Positions 9,105 to 18,800 of a stretch of 64,000 nucleotides of DNA are shown here, piece after piece; the first letter of the stretch is position 1; each line of letters opens with the position of its first letter. The translations under genes were made by a program, and so were the position numbers. This DNA is from Asaia bogorensis (GTDB lineage Bacteria > Pseudomonadota > Alphaproteobacteria > Acetobacterales > Acetobacteraceae). Location of the stretch: positions 47,600 through 111,599 of the forward strand of contig NZ_UEGO01000028.1 of NCBI RefSeq assembly GCF_900465345.1, written 5' to 3'. The notes below the pieces were generated by a model. It did not search any database and was not told the origin of the DNA. It worked only from the letters and a program-made list of their open reading frames with translations.

Positions 9105-10564
9105 TCCTTTTCTGACAGATCAATGGACGCCGATCCGCCTCCGCCATCGGCGGCGCGGATGACATGGGCCGCCTCGGCGGCATGGGTGGCGGCGTTGCGA
9201 CGCTTCATGGTGCGCGCCCAGCGCGGCGGCTCACCGTCGGTGCGACCAGAGCCAGCCCCGCCCTCTCCACCACCATCACCACCTCCGGACGGACCGGTAC
9301 CTGCCGGGCCACCACCGGCCGGAGAACCTCCTCCTCCTGAGGGATTATCCCCGGATGGCGGGGGCCCACCGCCGTCAGAGCCACCGGTTTCACCACCCTT
9401 CCCGCCCCCCATGCCCTGCGCGGCCCATTGGCTGCCGGCGGCGTAACTTTCCTTGAGAGATGAGCCTGCACGCGAGGCCGCCCCTCTGGCGGCATTCGCG
9501 ACATTCCCGCCGACAGCCCGGCCCATACCTCCGATCCCGGCAACCATGCTGCCCGCGCCACCAGATGCACCGGCCGCTCCAGCCGAATAGGCTGACGTGG
9601 CGGCCCCGGCGATCGTAGCCCCGCCACGTGCAGCAGCGGCGGTCGCGCCAACGGCTGCGGCACCGCCAGAAGCGACGGCTCCAACGCCCGCTACGGCAGC
9701 AGCCCCCATGGCGCCCACCGCCACACCAGTGCCGACAGCGGCCCCTGCCCCAAGCTGGGGTGCGCCGGAGATCAGCCCGTTGGCGATGCTGCCGCCAAAA
9801 ATCGACAGGCCGACAATTGCAAGAGAGGCCAGCACCACCGAGGTCGCCTGTCCGACGGTGGGAACAGCATCGCCGTAGGATGTCGTAAACTGCTTGAAGA
9901 GCACCGAAGCGATGGCGGAAATGACCGCCAGCACCATGATCTTCACCCCCGACGAGACGACATTGCCCAGCACCTTCTCCGCCAGAAAGGCCGTGCGGTT
10001 GAATAGCGCAAAGGGGATCAGCACGAAGCCTGCCAGCGTGGTCAGCTTGAATTCGATCAGGGCGACAAAGAGCTGCACCGCCAGAATAAAGAACGCCGCC
10101 AGCACGATCAGCCAGGACAGGCAGAGCACGAAAATCTGTATGAAGTTGGTAAAGAAGGCGACCGGACCAAGCAGAGTATGGGCAGAGTCCAACAAGGGGC
10201 GGGCCGCATCGAAACCGGTCGAGGCCAGACGACCGGGACGCAGAAAATCCGAAAGTGCCAGCGTGCCACCTCCGGCTTTCAGACCGAGAGCTGCAAAACT
10301 GTCGAAAACAATCTTCGAGAGCGCATCGAAATCGTTGATGATCCAGGCGAAGAAGCCGATATAGAGCGTCTTCTTGACCAGACGCTGGATGATGTCTTCA
10401 TCCGCCGCCCAGGCCCAGAACAGTCCGGCGAGCGCGATATCCAGCACGGACAGCGTTCCGGCCAAGGAAATCACGTTCCCTTTCACCAGACCGAACCCAC
10501 TGTCGATGGTGGTGGTGAAGGTATTCAGGAAGGTGTCGATAACGCCCACATCGCCCATCGCCAT
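9101..10564 (-). CDS. trbL: TrbL/VirB6-like polytopic channel protein
   Basis: A 487-residue protein whose first 260 residues contain about six hydrophobic helices (SLAGTLSVLDIALAGLFWAW, FIQIFVLCLSWLIVLAAFF, IMVLAVISAIASVL, VVLASLAIVGLSIFGGS). It belongs to the VirB6/TrbL family of inner-membrane channel components. The last 220 residues are low-complexity Gly/Ala/Ser-rich sequence (AAVAGVGAVASGGAAAVGA), producing very GC-rich DNA. Such tails are common in TrbL and vary in length. Located five bases after trbJ. Confidence 0.9.
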   Translation of the reverse strand: MAMGDVGVIDTFLNTFTTTIDSGFGLVKGNVISLAGTLSVLDIALAGLFWAWAADEDIIQRLVKKTLYIGFFAWIINDFDALSKIVFDSFAALGLKAGGGTLALSDFLRPGRLASTGFDAARPLLDSAHTLLGPVAFFTNFIQIFVLCLSWLIVLAAFFILAVQLFVALIEFKLTTLAGFVLIPFALFNRTAFLAEKVLGNVVSSGVKIMVLAVISAIASVLFKQFTTSYGDAVPTVGQATSVVLASLAIVGLSIFGGSIANGLISGAPQLGAGAAVGTGVAVGAMGAAAVAGVGAVASGGAAAVGATAAAARGGATIAGAATSAYSAGAAGASGGAGSMVAGIGGMGRAVGGNVANAARGAASRAGSSLKESYAAGSQWAAQGMGGGKGGETGGSDGGGPPPSGDNPSGGGGSPAGGGPAGTGPSGGGDGGGEGGAGSGRTDGEPPRWARTMKRRNAATHAAEAAHVIRAADGGGGSASIDLSEKE

Positions 10565-10569
10565 GACCG

Positions 10570-11373
10570 TCAGTTCCCGCTGCTGCCGAACATCGACACC
10601 GTACCGGGCACGTAGACGTCATGCCGGGAGAAATGCTGATACTGCGCCTCGCTTTCGGCTTCCGTCGCGGCGTCGCGTGCCTGTTGCAGGGCGGTGGCGC
10701 GGCCGTTGGCGGCGAGTTCCGCCTGGATGTCGGACAACTGGCGGGATTGCAGGGCCAGAAGCTGGTTTCCGGCCTGGGCGGCCTGCAACGCGCCCGTAGA
10801 GGTCTGGCTGGAGGAGACAAGCTGGCTCATGGCGCTGCTGTCGCTGGGGATATTGCCCACCACCTGAGCCTGAAGTTTCAGGGCATCCTCAAACCCACCG
10901 ACGGAATTCTGCCAGCGGGTCTGCGCCTGAGAAAACAGGCCGCTGTCGGACATACCCGACGAGACAGATGTGTACGCCTGCTGGTATTGCTGTTCGACGG
11001 ACTGGACACTGTAGGCAATATTCTGCGCCTGCGCGAGCAGAGCCGTCGTCTGGGAAATCGTTGATTGCAGCGTCGACAATGTCGAGAGTGGCAGGCTTGC
11101 GAGGTTCCGCCCCTGATTGACCAGCATCTGGGCCTGGTTGGCGAGAGAGGTGATCTGGTTGTCGATCTGCTGGAGGGTACGAGCTGCGATCAGCACGTTC
11201 TCGACATGGTTCGCCCCGTCATACACGGCCCATTGCGCGTGCGCCGGACGCAAGGGAGAGAACGTCCCGCCGACCGTCAGCAGTGCAGAAGTGAGAAGGA
11301 CACCTCGGCGGAACTGTTTTTCGCTCACGCGACCGAAAAATTCAGCCCAGAGCCGGAAAGATTTTTCCGTCAT
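10570..11373 (-). CDS. trbJ: TrbJ/VirB5-like type IV secretion protein
   Basis: A 267-residue periplasmic protein with an N-terminal signal sequence (GVLLTSALLTVGGTF, probable cleavage after PAHA near residue 46). The mature protein is mostly long helices rich in Gln, Ala and Ser (TLQQIDNQITSLANQAQMLV, LSTLQSTISQTTALLAQAQN), matching TrbJ. VirB5-type proteins sit at the pilus tip or in the periplasm. The gene overlaps the end of trbE by four bases. Confidence 0.9.
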   Translation of the reverse strand: MTEKSFRLWAEFFGRVSEKQFRRGVLLTSALLTVGGTFSPLRPAHAQWAVYDGANHVENVLIAARTLQQIDNQITSLANQAQMLVNQGRNLASLPLSTLSTLQSTISQTTALLAQAQNIAYSVQSVEQQYQQAYTSVSSGMSDSGLFSQAQTRWQNSVGGFEDALKLQAQVVGNIPSDSSAMSQLVSSSQTSTGALQAAQAGNQLLALQSRQLSDIQAELAANGRATALQQARDAATEAESEAQYQHFSRHDVYVPGTVSMFGSSGN

Positions 11374-13814
11374 GGCACGCCCTCCGATCGGAGGTCTTCA
11401 CGCAAAAGATCCGCCGCCCATGACACGCCACGCGCCTCAAACCACGCGGGGAGAAAACCGTCGCGGCCGTGTTCCGCCAGCACCGCATCGATCAGTCGGT
11501 GATCGTCCTTGCCGGACGCAGCGCACAGGGCCAGAGCGACGGGACCGAGGCCGAGTTCAAACAGCCGGTTGCCACGCTGGGTCTGGCAGTAATACTCCCG
11601 CTTCGAGGCCGCGCGGGCGATGATGGCAATCTGACGGTCGTTCAGGCCGAAATCGCGATAAATTGCCATGATCTGCGGCTCGATGGACCGCTCGTTGGGC
11701 AGGAAGATCCGTGTCGGACAGCTTTCCACCACTGCCGGGGCTATGGGAGAATTGGCAATGTCGGAAAGCGACTGCGTGGCGAAGATGACGCTGGCATTCT
11801 TTTTGCGCAGGGTTTTCAGCCACTCCCGCAACTGGCCGGAGAAATTCCCGTCGTCCAGAACGAGCCATCCCTCGTCGATGACCAGTAGGGTCGGACGACC
11901 GTCCAGCCGCCCCTCAATGCGGTGGAACAGGTAGGACAACACGGAAGACGCCGCCCCGGAACCGATCAGACCCTCCGTTTCGAAGACGACGACATCGGCA
12001 TCACCCAGCCGTTCGGCGTCCGCATCCAGCAGGCGACCATATGGACCACCCAGGCAGTATGAGGCCAGCGCCTGCTTGAGGGCGTTGGACTGAAGTAATG
12101 CCACCAGCCCGGATAGGGTTCGCTCCTGCATGGGTGAAGACGCCAGGGAGTTCAGGGCTGACCAGAGATACGCCTTGACGTCGGGCGTCAGCGTTACCCC
12201 CTCGCCGGCAAGGATCTGCCCCAGCCATTCGCTGGCCCATTTGCGCTCGTCTGGATCATCGATCCGCGCAAGCGGCTGGAGTGAGACGGCAGGAAACTGA
12301 GAATTATCATCCGTCAGACCACCACCGAGATCATGCCAGTCTCCGCCCATGCCGAGCGTGGCGGCACGCATCGAGCCACCGAAATCAAAGGCGAAGATCT
12401 GCGCACCCACATAGCGACGGAACTGCAACGCCATCAAAGCCAACAGCACCGACTTACCCGCCCCTGTCGGTCCCGCGATCAAGGTGTGACCGACATCACT
12501 GGCATGAAGCGAGAACCGGAACGGCGTGGCCCCAGCGGTCTTGCCGTAGAACAGCGGCGCCGCCTTGAAATGCACGTCCTGGTCCGGTCCCGCCCACACG
12601 GCGGAGAGCGGGATCATATGCGCCAGGTTCAACGTCGAGACCGGGGGCTGGCGCACATTGGCGTAGACATGTCCGGGAAGAGATCCCAGCCACGCCTCTA
12701 CAGCATTCAGACTTTCCGTCATGCAGGTAAAGTCGCTGCCCTGAATGATCTTTTCCACGAGACGGAGTTTTTCAGCAGCAATACCGGCACTGCCATCCCA
12801 CACCGTGACGGTGGCGGTGATGTAAGCCTGCCCCACATCATCGGCACCCAACGACTGAAGCGCCAGATCGGCATCGGCCGCCTTGTTGGCGGCATCATTG
12901 TCCACCAGAACGGATGCTTCGTTGGTCATGACTTCGCGGACAATGGCCGCAATGCTCTTGCGCTTTGCAAACCACTGGCGACGGATCTTGGTCAGCACCT
13001 TGGTAGCGTCGGTCTTGTCGAGCAGGGTCGCACGGGTGGACCAGCGATAGGGCATCGCCAACCGGTTCAGGTCGTCCAGAATTCCAGGAAAGGTCCGTGA
13101 TGGGAAACCCGTGATGGTCAGAGTTTTCAGATACGCATCGCCGAGTTTTGGCTCCAGTCCACCAGAGAGCGGCTGATCTACCAGCAGCGCGTCGAGATGC
13201 ATCGGGATTTCCGGCACCCGGACCCGCTGGTTCCGCGTCGAAATGGTGCTGTGCAGGTAAGTGAGCGTCTCGCCGTCATTGAGCCACGCCGCTTCGGGCA
13301 TGAACCCATCGAGCAACGCCAGAAGACGGTCGCTGCGGTCAATGAAAGAATTCAGTATGCCGTGTGGATCGGGGCCGTCGCGTTCCCGCCCCTCATAGAG
13401 AAAGCGCGCTGCCCGATCGGAAGATTCCGCAGGTGGCAGCCAGACCACGGTCAGGAAATACCGGCTTTCGAAATGCGCGCCCTCATCTTCGAATTGCTCC
13501 CGTCGTTCGAGATCGACCATCTGACTGGCCGCATCGGGAAAATCGCTGTCGGGATAGAGGGTCGCCGGCACACGCTGAGCTTCCACGAACACAGCCCAAC
13601 CTGAACCAAGACGCCGCAGGGCATTATTTAATCGCCCCGTCACACCCACCAGTTCGGCAGGTGTGGCGCTATCCAGATCCGGACCACGTATCTTTGCCGT
13701 GCGTTGGAATGAACCGTCCTTGTTCAGGACCACACCCTTCTCAACCAGAGCGGCCCAAGGCAGGAAATCCGACAGAAGCGCAGCACGATTACGATATTCG
13801 CCAAGCGACATCAT
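11370..13814 (-). CDS. trbE: TrbE/VirB4-like transfer ATPase
   Basis: An 814-residue VirB4-family ATPase that powers pilus biogenesis and substrate transfer. Walker A is GPTGAGKS (Lys454). Walker B is PTLLVIDEGWLVLDD, followed by the conserved FATQSLSDI sensor segment. The N-terminal CagE/TrbE domain is present (YRNRAALLSDFLPWAALVEKG). Length is normal for TrbE. It is 11 bases downstream of trbD and overlaps trbJ. Confidence 0.95.
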   Translation of the reverse strand: MMSLGEYRNRAALLSDFLPWAALVEKGVVLNKDGSFQRTAKIRGPDLDSATPAELVGVTGRLNNALRRLGSGWAVFVEAQRVPATLYPDSDFPDAASQMVDLERREQFEDEGAHFESRYFLTVVWLPPAESSDRAARFLYEGRERDGPDPHGILNSFIDRSDRLLALLDGFMPEAAWLNDGETLTYLHSTISTRNQRVRVPEIPMHLDALLVDQPLSGGLEPKLGDAYLKTLTITGFPSRTFPGILDDLNRLAMPYRWSTRATLLDKTDATKVLTKIRRQWFAKRKSIAAIVREVMTNEASVLVDNDAANKAADADLALQSLGADDVGQAYITATVTVWDGSAGIAAEKLRLVEKIIQGSDFTCMTESLNAVEAWLGSLPGHVYANVRQPPVSTLNLAHMIPLSAVWAGPDQDVHFKAAPLFYGKTAGATPFRFSLHASDVGHTLIAGPTGAGKSVLLALMALQFRRYVGAQIFAFDFGGSMRAATLGMGGDWHDLGGGLTDDNSQFPAVSLQPLARIDDPDERKWASEWLGQILAGEGVTLTPDVKAYLWSALNSLASSPMQERTLSGLVALLQSNALKQALASYCLGGPYGRLLDADAERLGDADVVVFETEGLIGSGAASSVLSYLFHRIEGRLDGRPTLLVIDEGWLVLDDGNFSGQLREWLKTLRKKNASVIFATQSLSDIANSPIAPAVVESCPTRIFLPNERSIEPQIMAIYRDFGLNDRQIAIIARAASKREYYCQTQRGNRLFELGLGPVALALCAASGKDDHRLIDAVLAEHGRDGFLPAWFEARGVSWAADLLREDLRSEGVP

Positions 13815-13825
13815 GGCCGGTCTCC

Positions 13826-14104
13826 CTATGCCCGCAGCCAGGCGGGGTAGCGGAGGTGCCGCCGCCCCACCTCAATGAACAACGGATCACGTTTCGCACC
13901 CCAGACCGCGAGCGTGTGCCCCACGATCCAGAATGCCGCGCCGATCAGCCACAGCCGCAGGCCCAGCGCGATGGCCGCCGCCAGTGTGCCGTTGGCGATC
14001 GCCACGGCGCGCGGTGCCCCACCCAGCAGGATCGGATCGGTCAGGGAGCGATGCACCGGAACATGAAATCCGGGCACTGCATCATCGTCATATCCGGCAG
14101 CCAT
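13826..14104 (-). CDS. trbD: TrbD/VirB3-like membrane protein
   Basis: A 92-residue protein beginning MAAGYDDDAVPGFHVPVHRS, the typical TrbD N-terminus, followed by LTDPILLGGAPRA and two hydrophobic helices (AIANGTLAAAIALGL, WLIGAAFWIVGHTLAVW). I chose the ATG overlapping the trbC stop by one base; the frame is open further upstream, but only in the shadow of trbC. VirB3-type proteins associate with the VirB4 ATPase encoded next. Confidence 0.88.
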   Translation of the reverse strand: MAAGYDDDAVPGFHVPVHRSLTDPILLGGAPRAVAIANGTLAAAIALGLRLWLIGAAFWIVGHTLAVWGAKRDPLFIEVGRRHLRYPAWLRA

Positions 14105-14460
14105 CAGATCAGTGCCCCGCCCGAGAAGGAGAAGAAGGACAGGAAGAAAGAGCTGGCGGCAAAAGCGATGCTGAGTCCAAAGACGATCTGGATCAGGCGA
14201 CGAAAGCCGCCCGAGCTTTCCCCAAAGGCGAGGGTCAGGCCGGTCACGGTGATGATGATCACCGAGACGATCTTGGCGACCGGCCCCTGCACGGATTCCA
14301 GGATCTGATTGAGCGGCTCTTCCCATGGCATGCCGGCCCCCGATGCCCAGGCCGATGACCCGAAGCAGAGCGACAGCAGCATCGCTGTGCCGATCACACG
14401 ACTATCGGGCAGGCAGCGAGCAGAACGGGCGACGGAATGGAGCCGTGAACGGGACATCAT
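14104..14460 (-). CDS. trbC: TrbC/VirB2-like pilin
   Basis: A 118-residue prepilin. A long signal region ends near SSAWA, and the mature part has two hydrophobic helices (AKIVSVIIITVTGLTLAFG and VFGLSIAFAASSFFLSFFSF) separated by a short basic loop (GGFRRLIQ). That is the TrbC/VirB2 layout. It would form the conjugative pilus after processing by the TraF-type peptidase encoded at 28921. Its ATG overlaps the trbB stop. Confidence 0.9.
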   Translation of the reverse strand: MMSRSRLHSVARSARCLPDSRVIGTAMLLSLCFGSSAWASGAGMPWEEPLNQILESVQGPVAKIVSVIIITVTGLTLAFGESSGGFRRLIQIVFGLSIAFAASSFFLSFFSFSGGALI

Positions 14461-15461
14461 AATGCCTCTTCCTTCCCGGAGAATGGTGTTTCGGAGGATG
14501 ACAGGCTGGCCGGACGGATGCGGTAAGCGCCTGTGGCGGGATCAAGACCGTCGATTTCGGCCAGTTCCGTCAGGCGACGGGCGGTGCCACGCCCTGACAG
14601 TACGGCGACCACGTCGATGGTTTCGGCAATCATGGCGCGTGGCACGGTGACGACTGCTTCCTGGATCAACTGTTCTAGCCGATACAGGGCAGCCAGCACC
14701 GATCCGGCATGCAGAGTGCCAATCCCGCCCGGATGACCGGTTCCCCAGGCCTTGAGCAGATCAAGAGCCTCGGGACCACGGACCTCGCCGATCGGGATAC
14801 GGTCAGGGCGCAGGCGGAGTGCTGATCGGACCAGTTCGGACAGTGTGATGACACCATCCTTTGTACGCATGGCGATCAGATTGGGCGCCGTGCATTGCAG
14901 TTCGCGCGTGTCCTCGATCAGGACCACGCGATCCTCTGTTTTTGCGACCTCGGCCAGCAGCGCATTGGTCAGCGTGGTCTTGCCGGTCGATGTACCACCG
15001 ACCACAAGGATATTCCTGCGGGCCGTAACGGCAGTGCGCAGCCACTCCGCCTGCGCTTCTGTCATGATGTTGGCCGCGACATAATCCCCGAGCGTGAAGA
15101 CCGCGACGGCCGGTTTTCGAATGGCGAAACTCGGTGCTGTCACGACTGGTGGCAGTAGTCCTTCGAACCGCTCCCCACCCGGCAGTTCGGCTGACACGCG
15201 GGGGGCACCAGCATGCACCTCGGCTCCTGCATGGTGAGCGACCAGACGCACAATGCGTTCGGCATCGGCGGCGGAGAGAATTTCCCCCGTGTCGGTCATT
15301 CCGCCGGCCAGACGGTCAGTCCACAGCCGACCATCCGGGTTCAGCATGACCTCGATCGTGGCAGGATCGGAGAGATGCGCGGCAATCGCCAGCCCCATCG
15401 CCGTACGCAGCATGGCGGAGCTTCGCACCGTCCCGGGGGACAAAGGCTGATGAACTGTCAT
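14457..15461 (-). CDS. trbB: TrbB/VirB11-like transfer ATPase
   Basis: A 334-residue hexameric secretion ATPase. Motifs: Walker [10 protein letters not shown] (Lys161), Asp box [12 protein letters not shown], Walker [21 protein letters not shown] and His box [14 protein letters not shown] start at [10 protein letters not shown]; a start 13 codons earlier is possible but adds an atypical stretch. First gene of the contiguous trb run, 270 bases downstream of the copG-like gene, so it may have its own promoter in that gap. Confidence 0.93.
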   Translation of the reverse strand: MTVHQPLSPGTVRSSAMLRTAMGLAIAAHLSDPATIEVMLNPDGRLWTDRLAGGMTDTGEILSAADAERIVRLVAHHAGAEVHAGAPRVSAELPGGERFEGLLPPVVTAPSFAIRKPAVAVFTLGDYVAANIMTEAQAEWLRTAVTARRNILVVGGTSTGKTTLTNALLAEVAKTEDRVVLIEDTRELQCTAPNLIAMRTKDGVITLSELVRSALRLRPDRIPIGEVRGPEALDLLKAWGTGHPGGIGTLHAGSVLAALYRLEQLIQEAVVTVPRAMIAETIDVVAVLSGRGTARRLTELAEIDGLDPATGAYRIRPASLSSSETPFSGKEEAL

Positions 15462-15731
15462 GAAAATCCCCGCTTTTTTGAGACCTGAGACACAGATCAC
15501 AGGCGCGGGAAGTATTAAGAAGGGACCATTCCGCCAGTTTTCAACAGTGTTTCATCGAACTGCGTAAAGGGGCGCAACGAGGCGTATAATTATCGGCGGG
15601 AAGCACCATTCAGGCTGGTCCGACGCTATGAAAAGTCGGTTCTGCCGTAATCCGAAGAGACATATATTTCTGTGTCGATTCAACCTCAGGCGTGCCGTCA
15701 AATTCAGCAGTAATCAGAGACGCAGTTTTCG

Positions 15732-16169
15732 TTACGATGGATCTGTCTCCCCTCCGGTGGGATTTGACGGAAGAACATCCTCATGCAGCCGACGGCCGGT
15801 TGCCAGACGCCTGCCGAGTGCCTCGATGAAGCCTTCATAACGCTCGGCCGCCTGCGCCCGTGCGGCAGCAGCCGAGCTTTCCGGCAACGCGGGCGTCATG
15901 ATCATCCAGAAGCGGATGAACTGGGCCAATGTCTCGACGGTGATCCCGGTATCGCGCTCCAGCCGTGACAGGCGTTTATCGACACGGTCCAGACGTCGGG
16001 TCAGTGCGGCCTGCCCGGTCCCCTCTTCGGGCGAGAAAAAGACAGACAGAACCGTCTCGACCACGAGGGAACCGGACTGACGGCGGCGGATGGCCATCTC
16101 GCTGACGGCTTTGAACAGATCGGGATCAAGATAGACCGTCATCTGCTGCTTCTTGCGGGCGCGCTTCAT
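15732..16169 (-). CDS. CopG/ribbon-helix-helix-like protein of the transfer region
   Basis: A 145-residue basic protein. Its N-terminus (KKQQMTVYLDPDLFKAVSEMAIRRRQSGSLVVETVLSVF) fits a ribbon-helix-helix DNA-binding domain. A coiled-coil-like segment follows (LTRRLDRVDKRLSRLERDTG). Homologues sit between traG and trbB in related elements. It may repress the transfer genes or help form the relaxosome; the sequence does not decide. Its ATG overlaps the traG stop. Confidence 0.78.
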   Translation of the reverse strand: MKRARKKQQMTVYLDPDLFKAVSEMAIRRRQSGSLVVETVLSVFFSPEEGTGQAALTRRLDRVDKRLSRLERDTGITVETLAQFIRFWMIMTPALPESSAAAARAQAAERYEGFIEALGRRLATGRRLHEDVLPSNPTGGETDPS

Positions 16170-18169
16170 GGTCCACCGATCTCCATGCCATCATCGCGGT
16201 CAATGGCGGCCAGCCGGACGACTTTCTGCAGATCGAGAAAGTCCCGGTCCCACCGTGTGCCGCGCTGGCCGGCCTCGGGTGGTCTGGTCTGTTCGGGCTG
16301 TTCATCCGTCTCATCACGGGGTGGAATATCACTGGGGTCGGCATCCGGAGTGCGCTTGTGCCCCGCCCCCAGAGGTGTTTCCTCTTCCTTCGTTGGCTGT
16401 GTGGGAGCTGAGCCATGTCCGGCTGCTTCCGGCAAGGGACGCAGGGTCCAGTCATCTGAATGGGTTGGTGTTGACGCCGTTGCGTCGCCTGATTTGGGCG
16501 GAGGCAACAGCCGTTCCTTGAAGCGCGTATCGACGTAATAGCGTGCCTTCTTTGCTCGAACAGGTGGGGTGCCAGCCGCCATGACAATTTCATCGGCTGG
16601 TGGAAGCTGCATGATTTCACCGGGCGTCAGGAGCGGGCGCGCGCTTTCCTGACGCGAGACCATCAGATGCCCCAGCCAGGGTGACAGGCGATGCCCGGCA
16701 TAGTTTTTCTGCGACCGGATTTCAGTGGCGGTCCCCAGCGCATCCGAAACCCGTTTGGCGGTCCGCTCATCATTGGTAGCGAAGCTGACCCGCACATGGC
16801 AGTTATCGAGGATCGAGTTGTTCTGACCGTAGGCTTTCTCGATCTGATTGAGACTCTGGGCGATCAGAAAAGCCTTGATGCCGTAGCCTCCCATGAACGC
16901 CAAAGCGCTTTCAAAGAAATCGAGCCGCCCGAGTGCGGGAAATTCATCCAGCATCATCAGCAGGCGATGATTGTGCTTATGCGCGTTCAGATCCTCGGTC
17001 AGCCTGCGCCCGATCTGGTTTAGCATCAGACGGATCAACGGTTTGGTGCGACTGATATCCGAGGGTGGCACGCTGAGATAAAGCGTGGTGGGCCGATGCC
17101 CTTTGACAATATCAGCAATCCGCCAGGCACAACGCGAGGTAACTTTCGCAACGACCGGATCGCGATACAGGCCTAGAAACGACATGGCGGTAGAAAGCAC
17201 ACCAGACCGTTCGTTGGGAGATTTGTTCAGCAGTTCACGGGCGGCAGATGCAACCACCGGATGCGGACCATCCTTGCCCAGATGCTTTGTCTGCATCATC
17301 GCAGCAAGCGTGGCTTCAATCGAGCGTTTCGGATCGGAAAGCAGGTTGGCGACACCGTAGAGCGTCTTGTCCTTCTCGGCATACAGAACATGGAGGATGG
17401 CGCCCACCAGCAGAGAGTGTGATGTTTTCTCCCAATGATTCCGGCGTTCAAGCGATCCTTCGGGATCGACGAGCACGTCCGCGACATTCTGCGCGTCCCG
17501 GACCTCCCATTCCCCCTGGCGGATCTCAAGCAGCGGATTGTATGGATCAGAAGCTGGGTTGGTTGGGTCGAACAGAATGACCCGGCTGAAACGCGCACGG
17601 AAACCCGCCGTAATCTGCCAGTTTTCACCCTTGATATCGTGGACGATAGTTGATCCGGGCCATGTCAGAAGGGTGGGAATAACGAGCCCTACCCCTTTGC
17701 CGGATCGGGTCGGTGCAAAACAGAGGACATGCTCGGGGCCGTTATGGCGGAGATAATCCCGACCATACTGCCCAAGAATGACACCGTCAGGATCAAGCAG
17801 TCCGGATTGCTGCAATTCCTCTCGACTGGCCCAGCGTGCGCTTCCGTAGGTCGCCGCCCGTCTCACCTCACGGGCGCGGCGAACCGACAACGTGATTGCA
17901 GACGTCAATGCCAGCACACCACCACTTCCTGCAATCCACCCGCCCTGTTCGAAGATATCCGGGGCATACGCATCATAGGCATACCACCACCAGAAGATCA
18001 TCGGTGGCCAGTAAACGGGCCAGTGCTGGAAAACAACAAACCACGGAATGCCTAACTGAGTTTGGAAACCCAGTTTCCAAGCGACCCACTGTGTCGCCCC
18101 CCACCAAGAGAGGATGAGCATGAGCATAACGACGCTCACCTGTCCCCATAAAATCCGCGATCCGGACAT
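16166..18169 (-). CDS. traG: TraG/VirD4 type IV coupling protein
   Basis: A 667-residue coupling ATPase that delivers the relaxase-DNA complex to the secretion channel. Two to three N-terminal membrane helices (VSVVMLMLILSWWGATQWV, PMIFWWWYAYDA, GVLALTSAITLSV) precede Walker A PTRSGKGVG (Lys158) and Walker B LLMMLDEFPALGRLDF (Asp near residue 408). The hydrophilic Pro/Glu-rich tail after about residue 560 is the usual variable substrate-contact region. First gene of the minus-strand transfer operon. Confidence 0.95.
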   Translation of the reverse strand: MSGSRILWGQVSVVMLMLILSWWGATQWVAWKLGFQTQLGIPWFVVFQHWPVYWPPMIFWWWYAYDAYAPDIFEQGGWIAGSGGVLALTSAITLSVRRAREVRRAATYGSARWASREELQQSGLLDPDGVILGQYGRDYLRHNGPEHVLCFAPTRSGKGVGLVIPTLLTWPGSTIVHDIKGENWQITAGFRARFSRVILFDPTNPASDPYNPLLEIRQGEWEVRDAQNVADVLVDPEGSLERRNHWEKTSHSLLVGAILHVLYAEKDKTLYGVANLLSDPKRSIEATLAAMMQTKHLGKDGPHPVVASAARELLNKSPNERSGVLSTAMSFLGLYRDPVVAKVTSRCAWRIADIVKGHRPTTLYLSVPPSDISRTKPLIRLMLNQIGRRLTEDLNAHKHNHRLLMMLDEFPALGRLDFFESALAFMGGYGIKAFLIAQSLNQIEKAYGQNNSILDNCHVRVSFATNDERTAKRVSDALGTATEIRSQKNYAGHRLSPWLGHLMVSRQESARPLLTPGEIMQLPPADEIVMAAGTPPVRAKKARYYVDTRFKERLLPPPKSGDATASTPTHSDDWTLRPLPEAAGHGSAPTQPTKEEETPLGAGHKRTPDADPSDIPPRDETDEQPEQTRPPEAGQRGTRWDRDFLDLQKVVRLAAIDRDDGMEIGGP

Positions 18170-18523
18170 GGTAATTTTCTCCCCGCAAAAGGCAGGAGAA
18201 AGAAAACATCCGGCTAAAAGCTATTTTCAATACCGATTGCTACCCCTGCGCAGTCGGGCGTAAAAATTTCGGAGGAAAAATAAATCGAATTACATCTCGA
18301 AAAATACAGAACACGGACGGCAATTCCAACAATAAATTCTATTTATATGATAGTTAAATACATATTCAATACTTATTTTTTACCACATTACATTTACATA
18401 TACCAACTAATTTTCTATCCATTAACATAGAGATAATATTTTAAGCCCCCCTCCCGAAAACCCGATCAAGCTCTCCGTTATTTTTGATTGACTCATACCC
18501 TCCCCTATAGGGTAGGTATATGT
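18170..18523. promoter_or_regulatory. AT-rich divergent promoter region between traG and the csoR-like gene
   Basis: About 350 bases without a coding frame. Positions 18240-18470 are strikingly AT-rich compared with the GC-rich genes on both sides. The region must hold the promoters for traG (minus) and the efflux operon (plus). The composition shift suggests that the efflux operon was inserted here as a unit. Confidence 0.55.
18495..18514 (+). promoter_or_regulatory. CsoR/RcnR-type operator overlapping the csoR-like start
   Basis: ATACCC, seven bases, then TAGGGTA forms an imperfect palindrome with a C-run/G-run core. This is the ATACCC-(N)-GGGTAT style of site bound by CsoR/RcnR/InrS-family repressors. 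It ends about 10 bases before the ATG at 18524, so bound repressor would block transcription of the whole operon and the message would have a very short leader. Confidence 0.6.
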
Positions 18524-18790
18524 ATGGCACATGAAACTCACCCTCTCATCAAACGCCGCCTGAAACAGGCGCACGGGCACCTCGCAAAAGTCATGGAGAT
18601 GATGGATGCCGGGCGGTCATGTTCAGACCTGGCGCAGCAACTCGAAGCGATCGAAAGTACGATCCGAGGTGCCAAGCGACTGCTGGTTCAGGATCATCTT
18701 GAGCACTGCATCATCGACGCCATCGCGGACGGGAAAATGACCCGTGAAGATGCGATGCAAGAATTTTCCTTCCTCACCAAATATTTTTGA
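18524..18790 (+). CDS. CsoR/RcnR/InrS-family metal-sensing repressor
   Basis: An 88-residue all-helical repressor (IKRRLKQAHGHLAKVMEMMD, CSDLAQQLEAIESTIRGAKRLL). Candidate metal ligands in the W-X-Y-Z positions are His3, Cys33, His58 and Cys62. Cys-His-Cys is the CsoR copper site, while the extra N-terminal His resembles the nickel sensors RcnR and InrS. I start at MAHETHP, since the operator overlaps the longer frame. It lies 10 bases before the efflux genes and presumably derepresses them on metal binding. Because the operon ends in an NreB-like exporter, Ni(II) or Co(II) is the more likely inducer, but Cu(I) cannot be excluded from sequence. Confidence 0.85.
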   Translation: MAHETHPLIKRRLKQAHGHLAKVMEMMDAGRSCSDLAQQLEAIESTIRGAKRLLVQDHLEHCIIDAIADGKMTREDAMQEFSFLTKYF

Positions 18791-18800
18791 GCAATCGAGC

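Noticed and set aside
9160..9760. Tandem Gly/Ala/Pro-rich repeats and plus-strand frames over trbL
   Set aside because: They are the low-complexity C-terminal tail of TrbL and its shadows in other frames; no separate gene or repeat array is supported.
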